DNA of 52,500 nucleotides from Symbiodinium natans (GCA_905221605.1 CAJNDS010000474.1:1-52500), one strand, 5' to 3'. Counted from the stretch's first letter, positions 1 through 10,789 are shown. Notes: generated by a model from the sequence alone, not told the origin. Made by a program: numbers and translations.

Positions 1-810
1 CCCAATTAATTCCTATAATAATGATTCAAAAACCCATGAATTATATGACACCATATATTTAACGTAATATTGAAAATTCCTATAAAATCTAGATAAATCA
101 AATACGAACCCATGAAAGAAGAATATTTCAAGTAGAGAGAGAAAAATCATTCCATCCCGAAAATTATTTAACCGATGAAATTGGTTAGACCACGACTCAG
201 ACAATTCATTGAAGATATCATTCTTAGAATTAAAAATATGTTATTTTAGATGGTTTATACTTTCTACGAGTATCCATGGAAAATTTTATACTCTCAGAAC
301 ATGAATTATATCCCTCGAATGAAACGATAAATTAATCTTATTCCTTCAAATATCAAGATAAAAATCTTCTGCAACGTTCCAAATTCCTTTTCCCCTTGCG
401 TAATTCGGGATGGTGGCGGGTATTTTCATTGGGGGAATATGGAGATCTAGGATGCGAATTTTATGAATATTGATCATGAATAGCGAGAATAGAAATCAAT
501 GAATGAGATTTTTCTTTTCGACCGAATGCCGAATTAATTCATTTTTTTTAATTTGGCCCGTAACTAGCTTCAAATTAGAATGATATACAATCCGATACTT
601 CCATTCATCAAGCAAAATTAATGTGGTCCTTAATGAAATCCCCATAATTTTTAGATAGAACGAAAGTAAGAGCAAATAAGAACAAAAAAATATAATATCA
701 TAAATTAATCTTCAATACTTGAATATCAATATTCAGAGTCGGCCCAATTAATAATCGAAAAAACGATACATTCCCAATAAGAACACCTTGAAATATCTAT
801 AAAATGACCT
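1..810. other. AT-rich block without an intact gene
   Basis: This stretch is visibly much richer in A and T than the rest of the window, which is roughly balanced. No frame is open for more than about 60 codons and none resembles a known family. Part of it (541-646) is a degraded copy of a downstream reading frame. The change in composition fades by about 1.3 kb. It could be decayed repeat DNA or, less likely, a piece of different origin such as organelle-derived DNA; I recognised no organelle gene. Confidence 0.6.
541..646 (-). pseudogene. Transition-riddled copy of the 971-1086 segment
   Basis: Aligning 547-623 with 971-1043 without gaps gives about 13 mismatches, every one a transition, and 12 of them have A or T in this copy. 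After a gap of about two dozen bases the match resumes (624-646 against 1063-1086) with further C-to-T type changes. On the minus strand the peptide DEWKYRIVYHSNLKLVTGQ parallels DEWKHWVVCRSNLKPAAGQ of the downstream copy, but its frame is short and interrupted. It is best read as an inactivated duplicate. Confidence 0.7.
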
Positions 811-814
811 CCCT

Positions 815-1105
815 CTATAATGATGCCTCTTCAAGAATGAGGGGTGCATTCTTGAACTCCAATTTCTCATATTCCGCTTCAGCCACGTATATAGAAGTAC
901 AAGAAATCGAATTTATAATCAATTTAATCGAATGTATTGACCAAGAGATAGCTCTTGCAAGATCCATTGTTTTAACTTGGCCCGCAGCTGGCTTCAAATT
1001 AGAGCGGCATACAACCCAATGCTTCCATTCATCAGGCAAAACTAAAAGGTCAATAATACAGCAATGGCCCTTAACGAAACCCCCATCTCCAGCACTAGAT
1101 TTCAA
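815..1105 (-). CDS. Unrecognised 96-aa reading frame, possible exon
   Basis: The minus-strand frame is open for 96 codons and reads like protein, with hydrophobic and charged residues well mixed (for example IIDLLVLPDEWKHWVVCRSN) and the end EFKNAPLILEEASL before the stop. The frame also runs upstream of the first methionine, so that ATG need not be a start. The existence of a second diverged copy at 541-646 that preserves similar residues supports past coding function. I do not recognise the family. It may be an exon or a fragment of a transposable element protein. Confidence 0.35.
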   Translation of the reverse strand: MKSSAGDGGFVKGHCCIIDLLVLPDEWKHWVVCRSNLKPAAGQVKTMDLARAISWSIHSIKLIINSISCTSIYVAEAEYEKLEFKNAPLILEEASL

Positions 1106-1109
1106 CAGG

Positions 1110-3835
1110 AAATTGAAACCGCGGTGTCAAGCTATGCCATGCCATTCTCTTCCCAATGTTTGGCCCAAAATTGGGATTGCAGCGAAGTCAACGCCACAAT
1201 GAATTCAAAACAAGCAACCTATAGCCGCAGCCCGACAGGATTGCTCGACGCCCCGCAAGACGACGTGGGAGATCTATTCAATTTTCATGAGTTTTTACCG
1301 AAATGCCCCAAGCTTAATACATAAATGAATTCGAAAATCTAATTGGAGAGAAAGGCCCAGCCATTAAGACAAAGATTCCCATGAATCCATAATCCATTAG
1401 AAACCGTCTCAATCTTAAATACGCTTTGTTGAGAACAACCTCTCCAACATTTTTAAGCGACAAATACCAAAGCATCTGCTGCCGAAGGGCCCAGTTTTGC
1501 AGAAGTGCTGTTGCACGATTGCAATAAATGCCGCCCGGTCCTTGTTCTGATCGTATGACAAAACGACATGCGGCCTGTGGTGGTATCAGACAGCCAGAAA
1601 GTATGGCCATGCCTTCGCTCAAAACCTCTTTTCGACATGCTCTTCCATGGCGATTGCAAAGCCAGAGCCGTAGAAGCATGTCCGACCTCAGCTTTCGAGA
1701 AGATGGCCGCAATCCAGCGTACCGACACGTCTTAACAGCAGCTGGTAGAAAGTGCTTATTGCTTGAGCTTGAGGGCGCTGGGACCAAATCTGCACGTGCT
1801 GAACATCATGAGTTTGCTTCTTTTCACACGTCAGCATGCCCATGCCCCACCTCGGATCCCCCTAGGCACCCGACCCACCCCTTCTTCTTGGCATCCTAAA
1901 GCCTCGGGACTCTCCGGAGATCCCTAGCCTCGCGGAGAGGACCACCCCCCTTGCCTTGAAAAACCGGAACGAAGTGAACTTCGGCTTTGAGCAGAGCCTG
2001 CCCGATAGCAAATTGCCCTGACCACTGCAAAATAAGAGCCCAGCGTGCACAGATCCCCAATATTGTCAACAAGGTCGTTGGTGGCCGCAGTTGTTCCTAC
2101 AAGAGCAAAAGGAAGGAGTCGGCATGTTCAGTGGTCACACGCTCATGGTAGTGGTACTAGTGTGGGTACGAGTAGACTGCTTCAACTCAGAGCAGAGCAC
2201 TTCCAGATGCTTCTTGCATGTGGTATTCGCAGAAAAGGACCAAGGCCGCTGGCCTGAACCTTCCTTGAACAAGCTAAGGCTCTTCTGAACCTCAAGGCGC
2301 CGGAGCAGCAGGTGCAGCTATGCAGCGCTGAACTATAAGTCTCAACAAATCTCCCATCCCAGGCTTTGAAGGCTGTGGGATGCTCTGCCGAGAACTGCCC
2401 TGAGAACCTGGTGAAAGCATCGACAAGCAGGAACAGCCCATGAAGTCTCGCAAAGTCACCCTTCGCATGTGACATTGATGATGCCGCTCCAAGCAGTTCC
2501 TGGGAACCACGCTATGAACGAACAAGTTTGTGACTCAGAAAGGTGAGCGCTCAAAAGCATGTTCCGGTCCATGTCCTCAAGCTAAGCGCGCCCCCAACAA
2601 CAAAAGAACTGCACCCTGAACCCTAAACACGAGGCTCAAGTCTAGCCGGCCTCGGCCTAGGGGGTGGCTGTGCTGGTAAGGTCAAGCCTTGGAAATGTCA
2701 GGACACCCTGAATATCCAGGCCATGTGTTGCTCCACCATGTAGCATGCGTGCTCGGGATTGTGTCTCATCAAGAAGAAAGTAAGATGCGTCAACGCTGCC
2801 GCTGCCGATTGGAGACTTAAGCCTTCAAGAACCAAAACCGCCAGCAACCGCGAAGCTGCACTCCCGGCCAAGGGGCCGCGGAGGCGGATAAATAAATACA
2901 TTAGTCCCCCAAAGCCGGGCCATTTGTACACGAGACAGGGTTTTGATGGGTTTTGTGACTCGAGCCCCCCCTGGCGTCCACAAACAGAGCCGCTCCTCCG
3001 GGGGAGGTCAGGTTGCTGCAAGTGAGCTCCTGAGTCATCATGTGACGGTTCTAGAGGCAACATTTGGTTCTGATTTTCTTGCGCACTTCCTTTTGCCGGC
3101 TTATCATGATCTTTGCAGTCTGCGCCTGCTTGTTCAAATCCGGAGAACTTTGCTGTTTCTTGATTACAATGTTGAGTCGGTGATGTCGTATGACATGTGG
3201 CCTTTCCTCCCAGCCTTGAGCCTCCTGAGGCTGTGAACCTTTGACTCCCGATATCTCCCAATCGAACATCTATGTGACTATTTGACCCGGGCAATTCTCC
3301 TACAAGCGTCTTGCTTCAACAAAACGTCCCCCTGCAACTGTAACTTCTTTTGGGGGCTTCTGGGGACGAGCTGGTGCCAAGCGGCGCAGGGTCCCAAGAG
3401 ACGGCAACAGAAACCTCGGATCCAGTCGCTAAAGGATTTAGGGTTCGCTCAAGGTGAGACAGCACCCTGTGAAAGGGGGAGAGGCCACGATGAAACAGCG
3501 CCACGAATCTGGTGGCTGATGTAGACACATGTGTCGGGATTATGAAAGCTGCCTGCCTGAAGTCCTCGGCCACAGGCTGCCCGCACAATCAGGACAGCCG
3601 TCGACGGAAGTGGACGGAAAAGTAACACTTGTACACATTACATTGAGAAGCCGCAGCTTCAATTTATCGCAGCTTCAATTTATTGAGCATCTCCTTGATG
3701 CAGCTTTCGAAGTGTCAGAAGACAGATGTATGCATCCCCGCAGGCTTTGCAAAAATAATGTGGTGGTGGTGCACTCTTTGTTACGTGCCTCAGCCACTCC
3801 TCTTCTTTGCCTTCTCAAGGGGGGTGTGTGCGGGG
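1110..3835. other. No supportable gene
   Basis: Several overlapping frames of 90-200 codons occur on both strands, but they shadow one another and are low-complexity or Ser/Arg/Pro-rich. The frame at 1314-1787 (minus) ends with a hydrophobic stretch around LMDYGFMGIFVLMAG, but I cannot place it. A small local duplication sits at 3648-3684, where GCAGCTTCAATTTAT appears twice. A short CCCTAAA-like piece lies near 2615. Confidence 0.4.
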
Positions 3836-3839
3836 GCGC

Positions 3840-3885
3840 GAGTGAGTGAGTGAGTGAGTGAGTGAGTGAGTGAGTGAGTGAGTGT
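3840..3885. repeat. (GTGA)n microsatellite, about 11 units
   Basis: Uninterrupted GTGA/GAGT tetramers run for about 46 bases and then pass into a GT-rich tract. They abut the left edge of the first copy of the 305-bp repeated unit, so the tract may mark the insertion or slippage boundary. Confidence 0.95.
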
Positions 3886-3888
3886 GTG

Positions 3889-4193
3889 CGTGTGTCAAGC
3901 CCTGTACCAAAGGGCATCTGTTTTGCACTTAACTTTCTGCAGTGAAGTTCGCAGGGGCATTGGGCACTCCTTGGCAAACCCAGTGCAACGAAGCTATGCC
4001 TTGGAGTGGGAAACAGTTCAGGACGCTGAACTGTGTACCTGCAGGCCATCCCAAAACTACCCTCAAAGCTGTTGCTGCATCCTTGGCCATTTCAAAATAA
4101 GTACAGATTTCCATTGCAGATCCAGAAGCTTGTCAGACCTTTAGAAGAATTTGGAGCTTGCAGTTCGACAGAAGTCGAGTCTAAAGTGTGTGT
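3889..4193. repeat. 305-bp repeat unit, copy 1
   Basis: This segment is repeated at 5119-5423, an offset of exactly 1230 bases, with only about two differences seen by eye (CCCAGTG against CCAAGTG, and TTGTCAGACC against TTGCCAGACC). Both copies start in a TGTGT(GT) tract and end in CTAAAGTGTGTGT. Frames inside are shared by both copies, for example the minus-strand peptide beginning MEICTYFEMAKDAA, but none resembles a known protein. It could be a short non-autonomous element targeting GT tracts or the product of recombination between them. Confidence 0.9.
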
Positions 4194-4451
4194 CAGTTCG
4201 GCAATCCCTCTGGGCGCCAACTACGTGGGAGGATGCTCTCACAAGTCTGACTTCACGATTGACTTAGCCGAAGCTTTTGACTTCCTTGACTCTCAAGCGA
4301 CGGGAGGAGTCTTTCAACTAACGCATGAATTGTCTTGCTTGATGTCAGGGCCTGAAAGAAGTTTGTTACGAATGACTCTACAATTGATTCAGCTTCTCAT
4401 TCGTTCTGTTTGCTTGCAGACAGTTCACGTGACTTTACATAATCAGCTCCA

Positions 4452-4552
4452 CGATTGCTTGACTTTATCATGGATCCCCCAGGGCTCCACCCACAGAGTG
4501 CAAATTGCTTGACGCTGATCATGGATCCTCCAGGAGTCCGCCCAAAGAGTGC
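4452..4552. repeat. Diverged 50-bp tandem pair
   Basis: Two adjacent units share ATTGCTTGAC, then ATCATGGATCC, CCAGG and AGAGTGCA with scattered substitutions (4452-4500 and 4503-4552). They lie between the two 305-bp copies and are clearly older than those copies. Confidence 0.75.
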
Positions 4553-4598
4553 AATGCAGTACCTGCGGTCTGGTTCTTGTTTCGCTTCGGACGAAGTA

Positions 4599-5058
4599 GG
4601 CAGTCCCTGTAATTCCGAGGCTCTAGTGTCCCCAGGTTCAAGTTTCCCCCTTGTCGGCTCTGTTCTTTATACAGCAGGGGTTGTGCTTGCTATATCCACA
4701 ACTGGTGGAGCCAATGATGGACCAAGGAACCAACTAAGGACTCTCAAGGCCGGAATGATGATTCCGGCATTCACACGAAGGAATTCTCACATAGTTCTCA
4801 CATGATCCGGAAGACGGGAACCAGCTGAGGCCGATGAAGGTCGGAAAGACGATCCCGGCAGCCGCACTAAGGAAATCTCAGACGACTCAATGGGCAGTGG
4901 ACTGCTCTTTCGCTTGCTCAGTGTAGGCAGTCCCGTAATTCCGAGGCTCTAGTGTCCCCAAGTTGAGGTTTCCTCGTCAGCGTCTTGAGTGCGAGCGTTG
5001 TAAGCAGTCCACGTAATTCCGAGGCTCTACTGTCCCCAGGTTGAGGTTTCCCTCTCAG
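4599..5058. repeat. Three diverged copies of a 50-bp motif
   Basis: Copies at 4599-4652, 4926-4976 and 5003-5058 share the core GTAATTCCGAGGCTCTA followed by TGTCCCCA and GTTTCC. Between the first two copies a second motif, AGGAACC/GGGAACC followed by paired ATTCCGGCAT and ATCCCGGCAG sequences, is also repeated (about 4726-4795 and 4818-4880). Together they show that a larger unit was duplicated and then drifted. Confidence 0.75.
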
Positions 5059-5118
5059 TCGACTTTCTTATGCCCCTAACAAAAACCCGAAAACTCCCCT
5101 CCAACGCAAGGAGGGGTG

Positions 5119-5423
5119 TGTGTGTCAAGCCCTGTACCAAAGGGCATCTGTTTTGCACTTAACTTTCTGCAGTGAAGTTCGCAGGGGCATTGGGCACTCC
5201 TTGGCAAACCAAGTGCAACGAAGCTATGCCTTGGAGTGGGAAACAGTTCAGGACGCTGAACTGTGTACCTGCAGGCCATCCCAAAACTACCCTCAAAGCT
5301 GTTGCTGCATCCTTGGCCATTTCAAAATAAGTACAGATTTCCATTGCAGATCCAGAAGCTTGCCAGACCTTTAGAAGAATTTGGAGCTTGCAGTTCGACA
5401 GAAGTCGAGTCTAAAGTGTGTGT
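5119..5423. repeat. 305-bp repeat unit, copy 2
   Basis: Near-identical to 3889-4193. It is followed at once by a (GT)n tract at about 5416-5470. The high identity implies that this duplication is recent compared with the diverged repeats that lie between the two copies. Confidence 0.9.
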
Positions 5424-5470
5424 GTGAGTGCGTGCGTGTGCGTGTGCGTGTGTTTGTGATTGTGTTTGTG
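5424..5470. repeat. GT-rich microsatellite
   Basis: Alternating GT/GC dinucleotides (GTGTGCGTGTGCGTGTGTTTG) continue from the end of repeat copy 2. The tract could adopt Z-DNA. Confidence 0.85.
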
Positions 5471-5760
5471 TTTGCCCACATCCCATGTACAGTGAACGGG
5501 TACAGGGAGTGCGCAAGAAACCATCTGCAGGGCTTCTTGGCCTCATTCTGTTTTGAGGGTTAGCAGCCCCTCTTTACAGTCAAACCGTATTCAGATCACA
5601 CAAGACGTACGGCACGAACATGCAGAAAAACGGAAGGGGGAGAGGTCAAACAAAAAAGCACACCAGGAAAAAAAAGATATCCAATAGCGAGCAAAGGCCC
5701 ACCCACACCCGAACTCAAGCCGGGCAGCTCCTCATCCCTGGGCTGCTCCCCTGGCAGGCG

Positions 5761-5811
5761 GGTACTATATGATCCCCATTAAGGACTGCTAGTATAAGGG
5801 GGAACATCCCA
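5761..5811. mobile_element. Miniature element family A, copy 1
   Basis: The sequence begins GGTACTATATGATCCCCATT and ends GTATAAGGGGGAACATCCCA. Related copies occur at 30303-30352 (same strand), 50319-50374 (reverse orientation) and 50764-50811 (diverged). The shared core is GGACTGCTAGTATAAGGGGG with the closing AACATCCCA. No protein is encoded. A short non-autonomous dispersed repeat is the simplest reading. Confidence 0.75.
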
Positions 5812-5814
5812 AAT

Positions 5815-6105
5815 CTGGGCTTACTTGGGCCACTGCAAGAACTGCTCGCACAATACTCCAAGCTTGGCTGAGCGAACCTGCTCGTCCGAGAAGAAGAGCA
5901 TAGGCGCGGCCTCGGTTGCAGATGCTTCTCGTACTTCTGCTACGTCTACCTCTTAGAAGCTTCATGCAAGCTCTTTTTTGCATCTGATATGGGCTGAAAA
6001 GCCTGGTCTAAGCTGGAGGAAATGCCCATGTGTTTTGGGATTCGGGGACCTCGGAAGCATGAAGCTTAGGCTCGGTGTCCTGAAGCCTCTAGCAAGGGGA
6101 GGGGC
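5815..6105. other. Intergenic, no gene seen
   Basis: Only a short minus-strand frame (5789-5983) is present, and its residue mix looks non-coding. Confidence 0.4.
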
Positions 6106-6114
6106 GGTTCAGTG

Positions 6115-6520
6115 ACTTTTCGGCTGCGGAGGATGGTCACTGCGTGGACTCTTCTTCCCTTCTGGGTCCTGGCGTGCCAGCGGCAGCAGCAGCGGCAAAA
6201 GGCGATGGGCACAGCCACCTCCGGGAGCCCGGCAAGCACAAGGCTTGAGGAGGAACGTAGCAGCGACGTAGCACAGCAAAAACCAAACGAGGGGCAACCG
6301 GGGGGCCGGGAGGCCTCTCTCCGCTGCAGCCAAAGCTGTCAAGTAGTTCGTGAGGTCCAGAGGCACCTTGGAACGACAGCGGATGCCATGCTGTGCCAGA
6401 CGGAGCGTCGGAAAGCCGCCCATGAGCTCCAACAACTGCAGCCTAAGGGCCTCCGGCGATGCGTCACACAAGAGCTGAAGCACCTGCTCAGGTTCTTTCC
6501 CCAGTCCCCAACATCCGAGA
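6115..6520 (-). CDS. Possible exon, unrecognised, with one membrane-like segment
   Basis: The minus-strand frame reads through a coherent Leu- and Ala-rich stretch (PEQVLQLLCDASPEALRLQL, then a basic region) into a probable membrane helix centred on LPLVWFLLCYVAATFLL, followed by a Cys/Gly-rich and Leu-rich tail and a stop at 6109. The frame is open for 199 codons, longer than chance frames nearby. I do not recognise a family and no neighbouring exon is evident. Confidence 0.3.
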
Positions 6521-6709
6521 CCAATGCTGGAGCCGACCCTCCAGGACACTTGGCAGATGTCAGATGGTCGAATCCAAGCACTGTACCTATGCATTCGAGC
6601 CCCTGAAAGGCCTGCTGCCAGTGGCCGCTGTAGGAGCAGGCCTTGATTCTTAGTTTCAAAATTTTCCACGGGCTTAGCAAAGGGAGAAGTAGGGTTACGT
6701 GGGGTCACA

Positions 6710-9300
6710 GGGTCTCACTGGTTGAAGGACACTGGCGCGACTCAGACAAGCCATTCCCGGTTGACAAACGTTCTGTGCATATATGAGCAATGTCAGGACT
6801 CTTGCGTCAACACAGAGTTGGAGTGGATTCGAGATGATTCCTCCACTCACCCGTGCCGCACACCTCCACGCATCCAAGCACATACAAGTTTTCGTCAGGC
6901 TTTCTTGGACGTTCTCTGTGCTACCATGCAGCATGTTCTGGGAGAGTAGGTGTCCAAAGTCTTTAGAAACAGTATGGCAGGATCCCAGCGCAAGGTATGA
7001 TGGATCACTGCATTGGAACCTCAAGACGCTTAGAGCCACAACTCCCCAGTCTTGCAAGGCCTAGGCCGACTAGAAACCCATTGTTTGCGGCTGTGCTGCA
7101 GTCTGCGCTGAATGCCAAACCTCTGATCATCAGGCTCGGCTGGGGTTCCCACTGGTTTGCAATCGCCATCTAGGATGAGGGTGGAGCAGCTCGTGGGTTC
7201 AGGAAGTGGCAGGTGCGTCTCAGTCCGCGTGTTGTGACTGTTGTGGACCATCCAGAGTTCAGCATCTTGCGAGGTTTGTTCCAACACCCTCACGTTCTGC
7301 CTGACAATCGCACCAACATCCCAACCGCGGTCCCCAATACCTTGAAATGCCCTCGGGGGCACCTGCACCGAGCGTGCAAGACTTCGGTGAGGCATCCTGG
7401 CATGTGGGGTTTGGGAGTCGAAAGCACATAAGCGCGACCCATGTCTAACATACATCATACAGCATAGCGGCATCGCTGATCTTCAACTCACAGGAATACT
7501 GTATGTGAGGCGCCTTCCATTGATATGCTATGCTGTCAACGAACAATTTGCACTATCTCACAATATCAAGCATGCTAGGTTGACGACTCGAGGAGATTCA
7601 AGGCAGGCCTGACCGTGGACACTGTGGAACGACAACAGTATGCAGCGGCTGCTATTGGAATTATAAACCTTTGGATATGCTGGCGGAGTTTTGCACTTCT
7701 GTCCGCAAAAGCTCAAGGACATAGCTCGCCCGGGGGCACGCTGGATTGTCTGTCGCAGGTCACGGAAAAGCGCGAGCATGGGAGATGAAGAATGAGAGGA
7801 AGAACAACGGTTGTCGCGCCTCCACAGGGCACCAGCAGCCAATGCGGCGAAGGCAGCCCCTGTGGAATCTCAACTTCTCGTTCAGACGGAGCTTTGGAGT
7901 GCTACACAGGATTGTCAGGCAGCCCCGCGGACCATAGGCAGCGACCGCAAAGGGAGCGGCTCCGCCATCCTGACATGAGCAGCGGCAGCATGAGCCAGCC
8001 GCAAACTGGTAAGTACGCGCCCAATGGTTCACATGACTTCCATCATCCGGGGTCTTGTAGAGATCATGCCAGGAGCTCCGAATGCGAATAGAATGCTGAA
8101 CTGGACATGGAGGGATCGGAGAGACAGGTACAACATCCGAAACCAAAGCAGCACCGTCGACACTTCACGACATGCTCAACTCGTCGCCCCACAGGTCCAG
8201 CACCACCCTGCTCTCATCAAACAGGTGCAAGGCCTTAGAAGCAAGTCACGGTACTCAGGCGCACAAGTACGACAGCCAATATTGATGCTCACTTTAATCA
8301 TGCTGCAGGTCTGAGACGCTTGAACTGCATGCGCAGACCAGCCGTTATGTTGACCGTAGAATTCTCTGATAAGTGCACGATGCCGATGTGTAAGACAAGG
8401 GGTTGTTGTCTCAGCCCCCTTCGGCAACTAGGGTTGAAGGGTTTCGGTCTCACCTCACAGCTGACATGCCAAGCAAGGTCCCCTATGGCCCAGAATCACA
8501 GTCGAACAAGCCACTGGCTGAATGCAGCGCAACCCCAACTTTCCCAAAAAGGTCCGAGCCCCTGCCCAACCTTGGGCTAGGGTAGTTGGCTTTTCTTTCA
8601 AGGTCCTTTCGACTCTCAGACTAGCTCGCTCACTCCCACTCATGGAAGGCAAGGCTTCTGGAGGTCACTGTCGCGGCTGCAGGTCATATTAGACAGGCAG
8701 CTGGTCCCACTCATGCCAACTTAAACTCTACACCCTAAACCCTAGGCCCTAAGCAAAGGCAGCTGGGAGCCGCGCTTCCTGCCAGCGGCCACCCGTGGCC
8801 AGGGCGATCAGCACAGCGTTCGTGGTGAGGGCGTTGGGTTCCAGGCTGCGCGGAGTGTAGCATGTGTCGCAGCAAAATTTGTTGTGAATCCAAAGGCGTC
8901 TGCAGGGATTGAAAGCCCGGAGTCGATTTTGGAATCCTGATTTCTGAGTTGCGCGGATTTTCGGTGCTGTAGCCGAAGGTAGGTACCCTTGCCATGCCTC
9001 GTATCTTGCGCGCGAAGCAAGCTAAAGCAACGGGGACGGGCACTTTCACTCAGTTGACGTGAATTTTCTTTATCGGCTCCTTCGTCTGATAGTCAAGCAT
9101 CAGGCTATTTCACCATCCTGTCACCGACCCTAGTTGCCATATCGTTAGCTACTCGCTAGCCGCCAGTTCATGCGTTATACCTTCATGACACGGCTTTCGC
9201 ATGCCAGGTTAACCGCTCTCTGAATCACCCCTTTCTCGCACAGTTCACGCACTTGGTCTAGAGATTCATCATGAAGAACGTCACATCCTGGTTGGTTTTG
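6710..9300. other. No supportable gene
   Basis: Frames on both strands overlap heavily and none resembles a known protein. A short CCCTAAA-type patch (8721-8752) and its AAGC boundary are the only repeat landmarks I can name. The stretch is probably intronic or intergenic. Confidence 0.4.
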
Positions 9301-9304
9301 TGGG

Positions 9305-9413
9305 CTTCGTTCTCACTCATTAAAAGCCCTATTTTATAGTATTATTACGGGCAAAGAATGCGCGCCGTAATAATAATATAAAATATAAGGGCTTAGGAGT
9401 GAAGAGAACGAAG
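9305..9413. mobile_element. Fold-back 1: 109-bp imperfect palindrome
   Basis: The left arm begins CTTCGTTCTCACTC and continues AAGCCCTATTTTATAGTATT; the right arm returns as TATAAGGGCTTAGGAGTGA and ends GAACGAAG. The centre is TTACGGGCAAAGAATGCGCGCCGTAA. Almost the whole segment can pair with itself. It encodes nothing and looks like a fold-back or miniature inverted-repeat element. Confidence 0.85.
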
Positions 9414-9423
9414 TAAATTGTGT

Positions 9424-9475
9424 GAACGAATAAAAGCCCCTATTTTGCCTATCTTTTGGGGCTTTTAATTCGTTC
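9424..9475. mobile_element. Fold-back 2: short palindrome
   Basis: Arms GAACGAATAAAAGCCCC and GGGGCTTTTAATTCGTTC face each other around a loop of about 17 bases. The arm shares GAACGAA and AAAGCCC with fold-back 1, so the two are related. Confidence 0.8.
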
Positions 9476-9476
9476 T

Positions 9477-9574
9477 TTCATTCTCTTCATTCACTGCGTA
9501 CAACATTATTATAATGCGTGCGCTTCACTTACCATTATAATAAAATTGTAAGCGTGAAGAGAGAAGAGAATGAA
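9477..9574. mobile_element. Fold-back 3: imperfect palindrome
   Basis: The left arm TTCATTCTCTTCATTCACTG runs to ATTATTATAATG; the right arm CATTATAATAAAATTGTAAG continues GTGAAGAGAGAAGAGAATGAA. It follows fold-backs 1 and 2 almost without a gap. A further motif of the same style (CTTCGTTCTTCGTTCACTCC) appears alone near 9767. Confidence 0.8.
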
Positions 9575-9579
9575 CAAGA

Positions 9580-10205
9580 GAGCAAAATTTACCTCATTCT
9601 CAGGGTGCTATCTCCATCTCCAAGACTCATTCTCTCCCTGTCACACCTTGAGACCCTGTTTTCCCCTATTATCTGCTGTTCTGCCATGTTCTGCCCATGA
9701 ATCCGCCCTTGAGACCCTATCATTCTGGGGCTAACCGCAAATCCACACGCTTCGGCTGGTTCCTGAGGCTTCGTTCTTCGTTCACTCCATTCACTCGTCT
9801 ATTCACACACGCTTATAATAATCTTAATGCAAGCTCGCGCGCCGCCACTAGACCGACGCAAAAAGTCAGCCTCTCATTCGCAAGCTCAGGACGTTCCCTC
9901 CCGTGCAGTCAGGCAACCAGCCAAAGGGGACGAAACTTAAGCACTACGTAATCGCCGGCTGCCTGTACAAAGGCATTGTCCGAAGAAGTCGTGCCCCACG
10001 TCGCCATTGCCGCCTGAGAGGTCGGTTGGGCTCCTCTATGTTCTGCTCAAATAAGGTTTTGCCATGAAGCGACGCATGCAAGGTCCTGTGGGCTTATGGA
10101 GAATCACGGGCCAAGACGGGGATTTACAAGGGCTTGGTATGTTGTCACCGTATGGGGTTTGCAGACCTTCAACCACGAAAGTGCGAGGGCGAGAACTGCT
10201 GCATG
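9580..10205. other. Intergenic, small direct repeat
   Basis: The phrase CTTGAGACCCT occurs twice (about 9646 and 9709). No supportable gene. Confidence 0.4.
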
Positions 10206-10208
10206 GTG

Positions 10209-10604
10209 TCAAAGAGGGTTTTCGGTTCGAAGTATGTATTCCAGCATCCTTCCGGGAATGTATGGGGCATGCACGGGTATCCGGGCAAGGGCTACAGCTA
10301 GTTGGCTGACGCAGGCTCTTTGATGCTCTGCTGAGAGCAGGACGCCTTGGCGCATGCGTCGATGCACCTCAAGACCATGAGGTCTGTTTCTCGAATGCAG
10401 GATAGGCTCGGTGGTCAAGTCGACTAGGAGTCCAGGCATCCCTCTCACTAGAACGGCCAACATCAAGCGCGGCCGGTGGCCACGCGGATGCGAATCCCTA
10501 GCGCCAGTGTCTGCGTGCGAAGTTTCTAGGATTGGCACGCGCCGAAGATCGCGGTCGTTGGCCTCGGATACTTCATTGCCCCAACGTGCATTTTGGGAAA
10601 CCAT
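10209..10604 (-). CDS. Long unrecognised frame, weak exon candidate
   Basis: The minus strand stays open for 131 codons with a charged, protein-like composition (EVSEANDRDLRRVPILETSH; later IPVHAPYIPGRMLEYILRTE). No motif is recognisable. The plus strand is also partly open here, so this may be chance. Confidence 0.2.
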   Translation of the reverse strand: MVSQNARWGNEVSEANDRDLRRVPILETSHADTGARDSHPRGHRPRLMLAVLVRGMPGLLVDLTTEPILHSRNRPHGLEVHRRMRQGVLLSAEHQRACVSQLAVALARIPVHAPYIPGRMLEYILRTENPL

Positions 10605-10662
10605 GCCTGGGAATTTGCACGAGAACCTTTCAAGAAAGGGATGCCACGGGTGTCATGGCCAT

Positions 10663-10783
10663 ATACTTGGAGGCTCGTGGGTAGCTATCAGTAAGGTCAT
10701 GAGTATGGTAACTATACTTGTGAACCTATTTAGGATACTGACTTATTGACCCTACTTATAGCTGCCCATGAACCTCCAAGTAT
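10663..10783. mobile_element. Miniature inverted-repeat element family C, copy 1
   Basis: The terminal inverted repeats are about 26 bp with three mismatches: left ATACTTGGAGGCTCGTGGGT, right ending CCCATGAACCTCCAAGTAT. The interior carries AT-rich GTAACTATACTTGTGAACC. Outside the ends, GGCCAT on the left mirrors ATGGC on the right. A second, longer member is at 40046-40222. There is no coding capacity. Confidence 0.85.
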
Positions 10784-10789
10784 GGCTGT

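Noticed and set aside
2698-3294. 198-codon minus frame as a gene
   Set aside because: Composition is biased and motif-free, other frames are equally open, and no splice or start context stands out.
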